Of a stretch of 64,000 bases of DNA, positions 18,057-28,029 are shown piece by piece. Below the pieces are notes generated by a model. That model searched no databases, was not told the origin of the DNA, and was given only the letters and a program-made list of their open reading frames with translations. Source of the stretch: Alistipes onderdonkii (GTDB lineage Bacteria; Bacteroidota; Bacteroidia; Bacteroidales; Rikenellaceae); contig NZ_CP102251.1 in NCBI RefSeq assembly GCF_025145285.1, positions 2,604,001 through 2,668,000 of the forward strand. Reading direction: 5' to 3'. The position numbers and the translations under genes are program-made. The first letter of the stretch is position 1, and every line of letters begins with the position of its first letter.

Positions 18057-18379
18057 GTGTATTGTGCCGAATAACCGGATTTTGAATCCCCTTCACAGGG
18101 AGCAAATAGTCGCTTATTGTGTATATTTGTATATGAAGTGGGGATTCCGAAAGGTACGGCAGGTTGCTGCGTTATCTCGCACGGCCTGTTTTTATGGTCC
18201 ATTATAACCGGGTGAAGGCCGGGTCATCGTTTGCAGGATATTCCGGGACGATGCGATTATAGTGCATTCGGGCTGAAATCGGCGGATTATCCGTCTCAGG
18301 ACTTCAGTGGAAGCGGTATCATCCTGCCAACTACTTATTTGTAGTTATAAATCAGGGTATAAATGCGGTAATTTGCACT
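18057..18379. other. Non-coding region upstream of the small XRE regulator
   Basis: No gene is supported in these 323 nt. A perfect inverted repeat AACTAC-N6-GTAGTT lies at 18329-18346, some 35 nt before the start of the XRE regulator, in a place suitable for an autoregulatory operator. A TAATTTG string at 18371-18377 just before the ATG is one base short of a -7 box. Confidence 0.4.
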
Positions 18380-18616
18380 ATGAAAAGGCAGCGACGAAAT
18401 GACTTTTTTGTCGGGCAGGTTGCTGACAGGCTGGCGAAAGCCAGACGAAGGCGTAACCTGATTCAGGAAGTCGTGCGTTTCGATACCGGGCTGAATGTCG
18501 GCCGGATCGAAGCCGGATGTTCCGATATCACGCTGTCGACCTTGGCTGACCTTTGTGATTATTATGATATTTCACCCGGGGAGTTGTTTCAGGACATAGT
18601 GACGCACTCATCCTGA
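18380..18616 (+). CDS. Small XRE-family (Cro/C1-type) transcriptional regulator
   Basis: This 78-residue protein is a single helix-turn-helix domain: VADRLAKARRRRNLIQEVVRFDTGLNVGRIEAGCSDITLSTLADLCDYYDISPGELF. The pattern around VGRIEAG and LSTLADLCDYY is the XRE recognition core. It binds DNA presumably as a dimer. It is not part of a recognisable toxin-antitoxin pair here and stands alone, ended by a strong terminator. The inverted repeat at 18329-18346 is a candidate operator. Confidence 0.8.
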   Translation: MKRQRRNDFFVGQVADRLAKARRRRNLIQEVVRFDTGLNVGRIEAGCSDITLSTLADLCDYYDISPGELFQDIVTHSS

Positions 18617-18617
18617 A

Positions 18618-18652
18618 GAGGGAACCGGCCATGCGGCCGGTTCCCTCATTTT
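18618..18652. terminator. Strong hairpin terminator between XRE and GNAT genes
   Basis: A 13-bp perfect stem (GAGGGAACCGGCC with its complement) with an ATGC loop is followed by ATTTTAT. It can serve both convergent genes. Confidence 0.85.
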
Positions 18653-18658
18653 ATGTCC

Positions 18659-19423
18659 TCATGTCCCGAGGGTTTTCTCGAATGCCAGCCGTTCGCCGCT
18701 CCGGTAGCGTACCTTCCCGCAATAGACGAACCCCAGCCGCCCGAGCATACGCAGCATGTAACGGTTGTCGAAATTGGTGTCGACGCGCATACTGCCCGTG
18801 CCGCGCCCGCACGCCATCGCTTCGACGCGCCGCATGAACTCCGTCGCCACCCCGCGGCCTTTCTCGCCGTCGGCCACCGCCATGCGGTGCAGTACGACAT
18901 AGTCCCCGTCGGTGAGCCAGGCCCCTTCGATGGCGTCGTAGGCCGGTTCCCCGTCGAATACCACCGCGCCGTAGGCGACGACGTTGCCCTGGGCTTGGGC
19001 TGCGGCCGCTTTTGCTGCCTGCGTCTCCCGCATCTCCCGCGCTTTGCGTGTTTCTTCCGTCGCTTCCGTCGCCTCTTCCGTCGCCTCTTCCGTCGTCGCT
19101 GCCGTTTCGTCGGCGCCGGATCCCGTTGCGCCGGCCTCCCCCGTGTCCGTTATTTTCCGCGCGGCAGCCGTTTCCGGACGGAAACCCGCAGCCCCCGTGC
19201 CGTCGCTTCCCCGCGCTTCGGGGCTCTTTTCCGCCTCCGGTTTCTCGAAGACCCATCCGTAGCCGCAAGCGATGTCGTGTCCGATATCGGCCGCTGCCGG
19301 ATAGCCGTCCTGCCATTGCAGGCTTCCCAGTGCCCGCATCTGCGCCTGCGCCTGCCGGATGATCTCCATGATGCGCGCCGCGTCGGCGGGGCGGGCGCGC
19401 CGGAACACTAATTTTTCGTCCAT
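18659..19423 (-). CDS. GNAT-family N-acetyltransferase with a low-complexity insertion
   Basis: A 254-residue protein. Residues 1-60 (LVFRRARPADAARIMEIIRQA...) and 147-254 (VVLHRMAVADGEKGRGVATEFMRR, the acetyl-CoA loop, then FDNRYMLRMLGRLGFVYCGKV) make one GNAT fold. Between them about 86 residues (61-146) are Ala/Thr/Glu-rich and repetitive (EEATEEATEATEE), with short tandem repeats in the DNA near 19050-19090. The insertion falls in a loop between early strands, so the fold is likely kept. Substrate unknown. The -7 box is only 4 nt before the ATG, suggesting a leaderless message. Confidence 0.85.
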   Translation of the reverse strand: MDEKLVFRRARPADAARIMEIIRQAQAQMRALGSLQWQDGYPAAADIGHDIACGYGWVFEKPEAEKSPEARGSDGTGAAGFRPETAAARKITDTGEAGATGSGADETAATTEEATEEATEATEETRKAREMRETQAAKAAAAQAQGNVVAYGAVVFDGEPAYDAIEGAWLTDGDYVVLHRMAVADGEKGRGVATEFMRRVEAMACGRGTGSMRVDTNFDNRYMLRMLGRLGFVYCGKVRYRSGERLAFEKTLGT

Positions 19424-19427
19424 ACGG

Positions 19428-19435
19428 CAAATATA
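19428..19435 (-). promoter_or_regulatory. -7 box 4 nt before the GNAT start codon
   Basis: TATATTTG on the minus strand ends 4 nt before the ATG at 19423, so transcription should start at or next to the start codon. Confidence 0.6.
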
Positions 19436-19757
19436 GGATAAAATGCCGTGATACGCTACTGCCCGGGGGATATCTGCGCGGCGGAATTTCCGCCGTACGG
19501 CTTTTTTATCCCTCCTTCCGCCCGGGCGGGATGCCTTCCGCAGCCTTTTTTACCATGCCCCGTGCGAATCCGGCAAAAAAATCCGGGATAAAATCGTACA
19601 TAATAGGCAAAAATCGTAACTCCAGACCCCTGGTTGTGCCCTGCGGACTTTTATCCCGATGCCCCGTCCTAAATTCGTTTTCAGCGGGACAGCCCTTCTG
19701 CGGGGCCTCCCCCGGGATACCCACCGAACCTATTTTTTAACCTTAAAATTAGTGTGT
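19436..19757. other. Non-coding region upstream of the PUL susC
   Basis: No gene is supported in these 322 nt. A short hairpin GGCGG-N5-CCGCC (19480-19494) followed by GCCGTACGGC and T6 looks like a terminator. No full promoter match is seen; TATTTTTT at about 19730 lacks the final G. This region should hold the binding site of the hybrid two-component regulator encoded at 38090. Confidence 0.45.
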
Positions 19758-22700
19758 ATGAGTTTTTCTACTAACCGTTTTTCCCGGAAAGCACTATTAC
19801 TTGTGACAGCCGTGTTCTCTGCGTCGTTGCTGTGGGCGCAGGCCACCGGCATCTCCGGACGTGTGCTCGATGAGACCGGTGCGCCGGTCATCGGTGCGAC
19901 GGTCATGGTCAAAGGCACCACGATCGCCACGGCGACCAATGTCGACGGCACCTTTAACCTGAAGAATACGGGCCGCAACGTCACGCTCGTGGTATCGTAT
20001 GTCGGCTACGAGGCGCAACAGGTGGCGTCGAAGGGTGCCGGGTCGGTGACGATCACGCTCAAGCCCGAGGCCATCGGCATGGAGAGCGTCGAAATCGTCT
20101 CCGTGGGCTACGGTACCCAGAAACGCGAATCGGTCGTGGGGGCCATCTCCACGATCCGGCCCGAGGAGCTGCGCGTCCCCGTACGGTCGCTGAGCCAGAC
20201 GCTGGCCGGTAACCTGGCGGGTGTGGTCGCGTTGCAAACCTCGGGCGAGCCCGGCAAGGACGACGCCCAGTTCTGGATCCGCGGTATCGCCACCTTTACG
20301 GGCAGTCCCGATCCGCTGATCCTGGTCGACGGTATCGAGCGTCCTCTCAACGACGTCGACCCGCTGGAGATCGAGTCGTTCAGCGTCCTGAAAGACGCCA
20401 GCGCCACGGCCGTATACGGCGTACGCGGTGCCAACGGCGTTATCCTTGTCAACACGCGCCGCGGTTTCGACGGCCCGGCCCGGATCGACCTGCGTTACGA
20501 GCAGGGTTTCTCGTTCGCCAGCAAACGCCTGTCGTTCGTCGACGCCGCTACCCGCTCCGAAATGTTCAACGAGGCGGTGGATGCCGTGAATGCCTCGGCG
20601 GCACTGAAATACGGCGCCGACGAGATCAAGGCCATGCGCATGCAGACCGACCCCGAGGTCTATCCCGATGTCGACTGGCAGAAGCTCCTTATGAAAAAGG
20701 TGTCTCTTTCGGAGAAGGTGAGCGCCAACATCTCGGGCGGCGGCAAGTTCGCCCGCTACTTCACGGCCCTCTCCTTCTACAACCAGGAGGGGCAGTATGC
20801 CGTCAAACCCGGCAAATATTCGTGGGTGAGCGACAAGATCGGCCGTTACGGCGAGAATGTCAACTACAAACGCTATAACTTCCGCTCGAACGTCGACATG
20901 GACATCACCAAGACCACGGTGGTGAATCTGGGCGTGCAGGGCAACGTGACCGAGAACATGGAGCCCGTCGAGGGATCGGCTGCCATCTACCGCGACATCA
21001 TCAACGCGGCGCCGAACGCTTTCCCCGTCCGCTTCAAGGACGGCGAACTGGCCGGCCGCGACGGCCTGAACAACCCCTATAACATGCTCACGCAGCGCGG
21101 TTGGAAGAAGACCACCGGCAATACGCTTCGCGCCAACCTGACGATCAACCAGGATTTCTCGTTCATCACCCCGGGCCTTTCGGCCAAGGTGAGCTACGCC
21201 TACGACGCCGTGAATTATTCGGTGGAGGAGCGTGCGCGCAACATCAACTTCTTCGAGGCCACGGGCCGCGACCAGGACGGCGAACTGATCCGCACCGAGT
21301 GGCAGGCCGACCAGAAACAGGAGTACCTGAATTACAAACAGTCCGGCAACGGTTCCCGTACGCAGTACGTCGAGGCGGCGATCAATTACAGCCGGACGTT
21401 CGGCGAAAAGCACGAGGTCGGCGGCCTGCTGCTCGGCTTCGCCAAGGATTACCGGTTGCAGGAGGCTACGAGCGATTACCTCAAGTCGCTGCCCAACCGT
21501 TCGCTCGGCCTTGCCGGCCGTCTTACCTATGCCTACGACAAGCGTTACCTGATCGAGGCCAACATCGGTTTCAACGGTTCGGAGAACTTCGCCAAGGGCA
21601 AGCGCATGGGCGTATTCCCCGCCGTGGCTATCGGCTGGGTGGCCTCCGAGGAGAGCTTCCTGCGCAACAGCGAGGTGCTGACGTGGTTCAAGATCCGTGC
21701 GTCGGTCGGGCAGGTCGGCAACGACCAGATCCCCAGTACGCGTTTCATCTACCTGGCTACGATCAACAGCGGCGCCAACGGTTACGGTAACCTCGGCGTC
21801 AACTTCGACCAAGGGGCCGGCGGTATCGGCGAAGGTCGCATGGCCAATCAGGACGTGACGTGGGAGGTGTCGACCAAATACAACGTCGGTATCGAAACCG
21901 GGTTTTTCAACGAGTTGAAAATCAATGCCGACTTCTTCTACGAGCGGCGTGAAAACATCTTCCTCGCACCCCAGTTCTCGGAGATTTCGGGGCTTCCCAA
22001 GGATTATACCAACTACGCCAACATGGGTCTGATGGAGAACCGCGGCTTCGAGGTTTCGGCCGAATACGTCAAGCGTTTCAGCAAAGACCTCACCGTCTCC
22101 GTCCGCGGAAACTTCACCTTTGCCCGCAACAAGGTGATCGACGACGGCAAGTACTATGCCTATCCGTGGCAGGATCAGCGCGGCGTGCGTTACGGACTGA
22201 CCATGGGCTACCGTGCCATGCACCTCTTCTCGCAGGAGGAGCTGGACAACATGCCCGACTACTATACGCAGTTCGGCCTGGACAAGCAGCAGTTGCGTGC
22301 CGGCGACATCCGCTACGAAGACCTCAACGACGACGGCAAGATCACCGAGGCCGACATGACGTGGATCGGCAACCCCGCGATGCCGGAGATCGTCTACGGT
22401 TTCGGTGCGTCGCTCAACTACAAGGGCTTCGACTTCTCGTTCCTCTTCCAGGGCGGAACCAACCGTTCCTCCTACCTGAGCGGCGGCTGGTATTTCTACC
22501 CGTTCCAGGCAGACCGCGGCCCGAAGTTCATGGGTAACGTGATGACCATGTTCAAGGATCGCTGGACGGTGGACAACCCCGATCCGCACGCCTTCTCGCC
22601 CCGCCTCTCCTACGGCGCCGATGCCAACAACTACAAGACTTCGACCTGGTGGCAGCGCGACAGCGGCTACCTGCGCCTGAAGAATGTCGAGATCGGCTAT

Positions 22701-22877
22701 ACGCTGCCCTCGGCCTGGGCCAGCAAGCTCCGGTGCAGCTCGCTGCGCATCTATGCCACGGGTGTGAACCTGTTTACGGTCAGCAAATTTATCTCCGACT
22801 ACTGGGATCCCGAGACGGGTGCCGATGCCTATCCCATGCAGCGCCAGGTTTTCGTCGGTGTGAATTTAACCTTCTAA
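19758..22877 (+). CDS. SusC/RagA-family TonB-dependent receptor of the PUL
   Basis: I chose the ATG at 19758, giving 1039 residues with a clear signal peptide (MSFSTNRFSRKALLLVTAVFSASLLWAQ); the frame is open further upstream but without signal character. A carboxypeptidase-regulatory-like domain (about 30-110), plug (VLKDASATAVYGVRGANGVI) and barrel ending VFVGVNLTF follow. It is the import channel of the locus, with SusD 13 nt downstream. Unlike the three receptors at 1-12.3 kb it has no shared leader repeat and belongs to a fixed operon. Confidence 0.96.
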   Translation: MSFSTNRFSRKALLLVTAVFSASLLWAQATGISGRVLDETGAPVIGATVMVKGTTIATATNVDGTFNLKNTGRNVTLVVSYVGYEAQQVASKGAGSVTITLKPEAIGMESVEIVSVGYGTQKRESVVGAISTIRPEELRVPVRSLSQTLAGNLAGVVALQTSGEPGKDDAQFWIRGIATFTGSPDPLILVDGIERPLNDVDPLEIESFSVLKDASATAVYGVRGANGVILVNTRRGFDGPARIDLRYEQGFSFASKRLSFVDAATRSEMFNEAVDAVNASAALKYGADEIKAMRMQTDPEVYPDVDWQKLLMKKVSLSEKVSANISGGGKFARYFTALSFYNQEGQYAVKPGKYSWVSDKIGRYGENVNYKRYNFRSNVDMDITKTTVVNLGVQGNVTENMEPVEGSAAIYRDIINAAPNAFPVRFKDGELAGRDGLNNPYNMLTQRGWKKTTGNTLRANLTINQDFSFITPGLSAKVSYAYDAVNYSVEERARNINFFEATGRDQDGELIRTEWQADQKQEYLNYKQSGNGSRTQYVEAAINYSRTFGEKHEVGGLLLGFAKDYRLQEATSDYLKSLPNRSLGLAGRLTYAYDKRYLIEANIGFNGSENFAKGKRMGVFPAVAIGWVASEESFLRNSEVLTWFKIRASVGQVGNDQIPSTRFIYLATINSGANGYGNLGVNFDQGAGGIGEGRMANQDVTWEVSTKYNVGIETGFFNELKINADFFYERRENIFLAPQFSEISGLPKDYTNYANMGLMENRGFEVSAEYVKRFSKDLTVSVRGNFTFARNKVIDDGKYYAYPWQDQRGVRYGLTMGYRAMHLFSQEELDNMPDYYTQFGLDKQQLRAGDIRYEDLNDDGKITEADMTWIGNPAMPEIVYGFGASLNYKGFDFSFLFQGGTNRSSYLSGGWYFYPFQADRGPKFMGNVMTMFKDRWTVDNPDPHAFSPRLSYGADANNYKTSTWWQRDSGYLRLKNVEIGYTLPSAWASKLRCSSLRIYATGVNLFTVSKFISDYWDPETGADAYPMQRQVFVGVNLTF

Positions 22878-22890
22878 TACAGCCTAAAGA

Positions 22891-24738
22891 ATGAAAAAGA
22901 ATATCGTATATTTAATGCTCGCGTCGCTCCTTTTGTTTACCGGCTGCGCCAACTATCTGGATCAGGATCCCGAAGACCTGAACTCGATGGACAAGATCTT
23001 CTCGTCCAAGATCGAGACCACCAAGTGGTACAACCGCATTTACAGCGACGATTTCATGGTGCAGGAGATGCATTACAGCGGCCAGATTCCCTATTTCTGG
23101 TGCACCGACGAATCGGCCTACATTCTCGAATCGCACGTGCGCAATATCGCCGAGGGGAAGATGAGCCCCGACAACTACTACGGCTATACGGGCTACAACC
23201 TCTATTTCTTCGTGCGTTACTACCAGGCCATCCGCCACTGCAACCTGTTCCTCGAAAACGTGGACAAGTGCGCCGAACTGGGCGAGATCGACCGCCGCAC
23301 GATGCGTGCCGAAGCCCGCTTCATGCGTGCCTATTACCACTACCTGCTGCTGCGCCTCTACGGCCCGATCCCCATCGTGGAGACCAGCCGTTCGGCCGAC
23401 CAGATCGGGGCTTCGCAGGCGCGCAACACGCTCGGCGAATGCGTCCGCTGGATCAACGGCGAGATCGACTGGGCCTGTGAAAACGGCATGCCCGCCGCCC
23501 GCGACGAGAAATTCACGCTGGGGCTCCCCACCATCGGTGCCGCCCGGGCCATTCAGTCGCGCATGCTGCTGATGGTCGCCAGCCCGCTCTTCAACGGCAA
23601 TTCGGCCTACAAGAACTGGACGAATCACGACGGCACAGTGCTCATGCCCCAGACCTATGACAAGGAGCTGTGGAAGGATGCCGCCGATGCCGCCAAGACG
23701 GTCATCGACATGACCGAATACCAGTTGCTCAAACCGGCCGCAGACGCTACGTTCGATGAGATCGTGGATAACCTCCGCGCCGTGACGACCACCTGGGGCG
23801 CCGGCAAGAATACCGAGATCATCTGGGGGCACCCCAACTCGGTGCAGTGGTACGGCATGTGCGCCCTGCCGGCGCGCTGGTACGGCTGGAACGGCCGCTA
23901 TTCGCTGGCCATCGGCATGATCAACGATTTCTTCATGGCCGACGGCAGCCCGAGCCGCCCGCTCGAAGAGTGGTTCGCCTCCAAGAAGTTCTCGGCCGAA
24001 GCCGGCAACGGCACCATCGCCAATACGTTCTGGATGTTCGTCGACCGCGAGCCGCGGTTCTATGCCTCGGTTCACTTCCCCAACCAGCGCCTGTCGTACG
24101 CCTATGAGAACAAGACCGACAGCTACCAGGATGCCGACGGTTACGGCGTGGTCGATTTCTGGTACTCGGGGCTGAGCGGCAACGGCAGCACCCCGGGCGA
24201 CAAGAACACCTCGGGATTCTCCGTGCGCAAGAACCTCCCGCTGGATTACCGCAGCAACAAGCAGACCAGCGAGGCGACGCGTATGCTCAACGTGCCTTTC
24301 CCCATCATCCGCCTGGGTGAGGTCTACCTCAATTACGCCGAGGCCCTGAACGAGTACTACGGCACCTCCCGGCAGGACGAAGCGCTCTATTACCTCAACG
24401 AAATCCGCACCCGTGCCGGCATCCCGGCCTACGAGGGCAGCTATTCGCAGGACGAGATGCGCGAGATGATCCGCCACGAGCGCAAGATCGAGCTGGCGTG
24501 GGAGTGCAACCGCTATTTCGACGTGCGCCGCTGGTTCACGGCCCATGGCCCCGACGGCGAGTTCAACCACGACGAATACGGGCTGGACATGTCGCGCGGT
24601 ACGGGTGCCACCGACCCGGCGTTCTTCACCCTGACCAAGGTGGCCAACAAGCGCTTCGACATCCAGCACTACTTCCTGCCCATCAAGTCGTCGGAGGTCA
24701 TGCTCAACACGCAGCTGGTGCAGGCGCCCTACTATTGA
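22891..24738 (+). CDS. SusD/RagB-family surface glycan-binding lipoprotein of the PUL
   Basis: A 615-residue lipoprotein (lipobox LFTGC, Cys19) with SusD hallmarks: NYLDQDPEDLNSMDKIF at the start, the helical core (RFMRAYYHYLLLRLYGPIPI), and the C-terminal RHERKIELAWECNRYFDVRRW and YFLPIKSSEVMLN segments. It forms the lid of the upstream receptor and binds the glycan at the surface. Confidence 0.96.
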   Translation: MKKNIVYLMLASLLLFTGCANYLDQDPEDLNSMDKIFSSKIETTKWYNRIYSDDFMVQEMHYSGQIPYFWCTDESAYILESHVRNIAEGKMSPDNYYGYTGYNLYFFVRYYQAIRHCNLFLENVDKCAELGEIDRRTMRAEARFMRAYYHYLLLRLYGPIPIVETSRSADQIGASQARNTLGECVRWINGEIDWACENGMPAARDEKFTLGLPTIGAARAIQSRMLLMVASPLFNGNSAYKNWTNHDGTVLMPQTYDKELWKDAADAAKTVIDMTEYQLLKPAADATFDEIVDNLRAVTTTWGAGKNTEIIWGHPNSVQWYGMCALPARWYGWNGRYSLAIGMINDFFMADGSPSRPLEEWFASKKFSAEAGNGTIANTFWMFVDREPRFYASVHFPNQRLSYAYENKTDSYQDADGYGVVDFWYSGLSGNGSTPGDKNTSGFSVRKNLPLDYRSNKQTSEATRMLNVPFPIIRLGEVYLNYAEALNEYYGTSRQDEALYYLNEIRTRAGIPAYEGSYSQDEMREMIRHERKIELAWECNRYFDVRRWFTAHGPDGEFNHDEYGLDMSRGTGATDPAFFTLTKVANKRFDIQHYFLPIKSSEVMLNTQLVQAPYY

Positions 24739-24784
24739 TGGCCGCAGCCGGACACATGTTAAACTTAAAAATGGAAAATTCGCT

Positions 24785-26443
24785 ATGAAACAGTTTTTTA
24801 AGATACTGGCGCTCGCGGCCCTGGCGCTGCCTTTCACCGGCTGCGACGTGGAGTATTCGGACATAAATATTCTGCCCGACCCGGTTTTTGAACAGAACGG
24901 GCTGTACACGGTCAATACCATATCCATCTATGACGACTACGAAACCGTCATCAATGTTTCGAGAACTGCCGGTCTGTCGAAAGAACTGGAATTGGATATC
25001 GTGGTGGACGAAACGCTGCTCGCCGAATACAACGAATTGTACAACACCGACTATAAACTGCTGGAAGCACAGTTCTACGACATTCCGAAGAATGCGCAAC
25101 TTGCAAGTACGGTCAAGTCCGTCGATATTTCCGTGCGGATACATCCCAAAGCCCTGATTGCGGCCAAAGGCATGGCTGCGGCTAACAACATGCTGCTCCC
25201 CATCCGTATTTCCAATGCCTCCACGCCCGTCGAGGACGGCGGTTCGATGATGCAGGCGCTGTTGCGTTTGAGCATCGTCGAGCCGATTGTGCAGGTGGAG
25301 ATGCCCGAACAGATGCCGCAGCTGGAGTTCATTCCGACCATTCCGCTGCCGCAGGAAATTACGCTGAACGCCACGGCCAATTTCAACACGCTGGAGGTGG
25401 CGAAAATCGGCTATCGGGTCAATGCATCGAAAGTCGATGCCTATAACGAGGAGCACGGCACCTCTTACCAGCTGTTGCCCGAGCAGTATTATAAAATCAA
25501 GGAATCGGATTTCGATACGGAAACGCTGGAAATCGAGAGCCGCATCGAATTCGATTGCGCTGCAATCGGCGGTGAGGGCACCTACCTGCTGCCGCTCGAA
25601 ATGCATTCCGACGACTATTCGGTCGTCCAGCGGGAGCCGGTTTATGTCTTGATTCAGATGTCCGAACTCAAAATATGGGTAACGAACGTCGCTGACCTCG
25701 CAAAAACGTCGGGCAAGGGAAAAATCAGGGTACAGATGAACTCCCCGATGACTGTCGGCCAGCCTGTCGACTTCGTATTCGAACCGGAGAAGGTCGAAAC
25801 CTACAACACGGAGCACGGGACTGCATTCAAGACGCTGGATGCCGCCAAGGTGGTCGTTACCCCGACTGAAATTCAGGCCGGCAGCCAATACGGCGAACTC
25901 TCGTTCGAGCTCGATCTGTCGGAATTGGATTACGACGGCGCCGATAAATACATGGTTCCGTTGACCTTCAAGAGCAGCGAACTGGTGGACGGCACGATCG
26001 TAACGGGCCCGTCGACATTCTACATCGAGGTGAACAAGACGCTCAAGGGCACCTACGACAAGGAAGTATGGGGCGAAGAAAAAAGCAACCGCGTTCTGAA
26101 ACCGGCTATTTTCATCGCAGGACAGGACGGCTATGCTGAGTCGCGGAATGCGAAGAAGCAGAAGTACATCATCAATTACAACCAGACGTGGACAGGCGGC
26201 CTGATTTACTTCAATATTTCGGACGAAACGGTCGCAGGACATCCCAATCGGCGGGTACTCGTCGATTTCTCGGATCGTCCCAACGAAAGAGCTGACGGTT
26301 ATGACCAGATTGTCGATTCCGGCAGTTATCTGGACACTGACACGGGGGATATTTATTTCAACCTCCGGGTTATGGACGGTGCGTACGGCGCGACGGGCGG
26401 ATTCGGTATCGAAGTGGTACTGTCCAATCGTGCAGACCTTTGA
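24785..26443 (+). CDS. Surface lipoprotein with DUF1735-like domains (SusE position)
   Basis: A 552-residue lipoprotein (lipobox PFTGC, Cys20). It contains two repeats of the BT_3987-like (DUF1735) beta-sandwich type: YNELYNTDYKLLEAQFYDIPKNAQL and YNEEHGTSYQLLPEQYYKIKESDF, with a third related piece YNTEHGTAFKTLDAAKVVVTP. The C-terminal part resembles the DUF4361-type domain found with it. Such proteins usually sit third in a PUL and act as extra surface glycan-binding proteins. A strong hairpin separates this gene from the peptidase genes. Confidence 0.85.
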   Translation: MKQFFKILALAALALPFTGCDVEYSDINILPDPVFEQNGLYTVNTISIYDDYETVINVSRTAGLSKELELDIVVDETLLAEYNELYNTDYKLLEAQFYDIPKNAQLASTVKSVDISVRIHPKALIAAKGMAAANNMLLPIRISNASTPVEDGGSMMQALLRLSIVEPIVQVEMPEQMPQLEFIPTIPLPQEITLNATANFNTLEVAKIGYRVNASKVDAYNEEHGTSYQLLPEQYYKIKESDFDTETLEIESRIEFDCAAIGGEGTYLLPLEMHSDDYSVVQREPVYVLIQMSELKIWVTNVADLAKTSGKGKIRVQMNSPMTVGQPVDFVFEPEKVETYNTEHGTAFKTLDAAKVVVTPTEIQAGSQYGELSFELDLSELDYDGADKYMVPLTFKSSELVDGTIVTGPSTFYIEVNKTLKGTYDKEVWGEEKSNRVLKPAIFIAGQDGYAESRNAKKQKYIINYNQTWTGGLIYFNISDETVAGHPNRRVLVDFSDRPNERADGYDQIVDSGSYLDTDTGDIYFNLRVMDGAYGATGGFGIEVVLSNRADL

Positions 26444-26456
26444 CGGTCTGGCAGGG

Positions 26457-26496
26457 CCGATGGCCGGGGGTACACAGGGTATCCCCCGGCCATCGG
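26457..26496 (+). other. 14-bp hairpin between the binding-protein genes and the hydrolase genes
   Basis: Perfect arms CCGATGGCCGGGGG/CCCCCGGCCATCGG enclose a 12-nt loop. There is no T tail, so it is not a classic terminator. It may stop degradation or partly stop transcription after susC/susD/susE-like genes, making their message more abundant than that of the enzymes. Confidence 0.6.
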
Positions 26497-26600
26497 CAAC
26501 CGCTGCCCTGCTGACAGGGGGCTGCTCCGGCCTGTAACCTTTCCGGCACAGATCGCCGCGCTGAAAACCCTGAAATGATTGAATTTTAAATATACCGGTT

Positions 26601-27968
26601 ATGAAAAAAATGCGATTCTTTTTGTGCGTAGTCCTGTCGGCCGCGGCGCTTTGGTCATGCGGCGGCGACGGTGACGGCGAGCCCGGGCCCGAACCTCCCG
26701 TGCCGCCCGTCGTGGATCCCAATGCCGTCGAGGTCGTCAACAGCGGCTTCGAAAAGGGGCTCGAAGGCTGGACGCGCGTCGATTTCCACAACGGCGGCAA
26801 GGTGACGGTCGAGGTGGTCGAGGGTGCCGGCGTCAACGACAGCCGCTGCATCAAGATCCAGCAGTTCCCCGAGAACGGCCGTTGCGGCGTGGGCATCAAA
26901 CAGAAGCTCACGGGGCTGGAACCCGACCAGATGTACCGCATGTACGCCAAGGTCAAGTATTCGGACATCCCGCAGGACGAAGGGCGCGGCGCCATCCTGT
27001 TCGACATGTCCCAGAAGCAGTTCTGGGGCGCCTCGAAATTCCTCTACGGCACTAACCTCAGGAACTGGACGTCGCTCCATTTCGACTTCCTTTCGCAGGA
27101 CGACGGGACTGCCGAGATCGTCTGCGCGCTGGGGTTCCGCTACGGCGGGACGACCAACGGCGGCTATTCGACCGGCACGGCCTACTTCGACAACGTGAGC
27201 GTGGTGAAGGTCACCGACGAACTTTTCATGCAGGAAGGCGAGCATATCCGCCTCTTCGTCGAACCCTCGCAGGTCTACGCCTCGGCGTCGCAGATCACCG
27301 AGTGGATCGCCAACCTGGACAGGATGTACGAGTCGTATGCCGACCTGGTGGGGGCGACCCCGCACGAGGGGCGCAAGCTGGCGATCCTTTCGTCGCGCGG
27401 GCTCGAAAGCGGTTATTGGGCGCTGGCGGGCTATCCCATCCTGTGGAGCAGCAACTATTCGGCCGTCACCTCGACCTTCGAGGAGCTGGCGCAGCACGGC
27501 ACCTGGAGCTTCGGCCTGATGCACGAACTGGGGCACGTCTTCAACCTGGGCAATTCGAGCTGGAACTGGAACGACGAGATGTTCGCCAATTTCCGGATGC
27601 AGTACGGCCTGGAACAGAACCAGGGCAAGGTCTGGATGGACGAACGGGTCTACACCGGGCGCGAGATCCTCGACATGTACAAGAAGGATTACGACAATAC
27701 GGTCTACACGCAGGTCAACGACAACGGCATCCATTACATGCTCGGACGCCTGGCCGGCCCGGGCGGCATCGGCTGGGAACCCTTCAAGGCCGCTTTCCGC
27801 GAACTGACGACCACGGGCGGGGCACCCTCGGGCAAATACGACAAGTTCGAATACCTGCTTTCGCTCCTTTCCAAGCACGCTACCCGGCTGACCGGGCGCG
27901 ATGTGGATGTCAAGACGCAGTATTTTACCGAGGCCGAGCTGGCTTCGATCCGCAAACAGTTGCAATAA
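26601..27968 (+). CDS. Secreted M60-like zinc metallopeptidase with carbohydrate-binding-like domain (lipoprotein)
   Basis: A 455-residue lipoprotein (lipobox ALWSC, Cys20, then a Pro-rich linker). Residues about 40-205 form a jelly-roll like CBM4/9-type domains (VNSGFEKGLEGWTRV... GTAYFDNVSVVKV). The C-terminal half carries HELGH at 308-312 followed 13 residues later by Glu in SSWNWNDEMFANF, fitting the gluzincin pattern HExxH-x(8-28)-E of the M60/enhancin-like family. Known members cut O-glycosylated proteins such as mucins. Here it would open glycoprotein for the neighbouring glycosidases. A paralogue follows 61 nt downstream. Confidence 0.85.
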   Translation: MKKMRFFLCVVLSAAALWSCGGDGDGEPGPEPPVPPVVDPNAVEVVNSGFEKGLEGWTRVDFHNGGKVTVEVVEGAGVNDSRCIKIQQFPENGRCGVGIKQKLTGLEPDQMYRMYAKVKYSDIPQDEGRGAILFDMSQKQFWGASKFLYGTNLRNWTSLHFDFLSQDDGTAEIVCALGFRYGGTTNGGYSTGTAYFDNVSVVKVTDELFMQEGEHIRLFVEPSQVYASASQITEWIANLDRMYESYADLVGATPHEGRKLAILSSRGLESGYWALAGYPILWSSNYSAVTSTFEELAQHGTWSFGLMHELGHVFNLGNSSWNWNDEMFANFRMQYGLEQNQGKVWMDERVYTGREILDMYKKDYDNTVYTQVNDNGIHYMLGRLAGPGGIGWEPFKAAFRELTTTGGAPSGKYDKFEYLLSLLSKHATRLTGRDVDVKTQYFTEAELASIRKQLQ

Positions 27969-28029
27969 TAACCGCCGTATCCCGTCGCGGGGCGATGCGT
28001 CGCCTCTGCCGGGCGGCAATTAATACCCA

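Noticed and set aside
16804..18105. N-terminal extension of the nitronate monooxygenase frame
   Set aside because: The upstream part is antisense to the nucleoid-protein gene; family start and promoter place the ATG at 16803.
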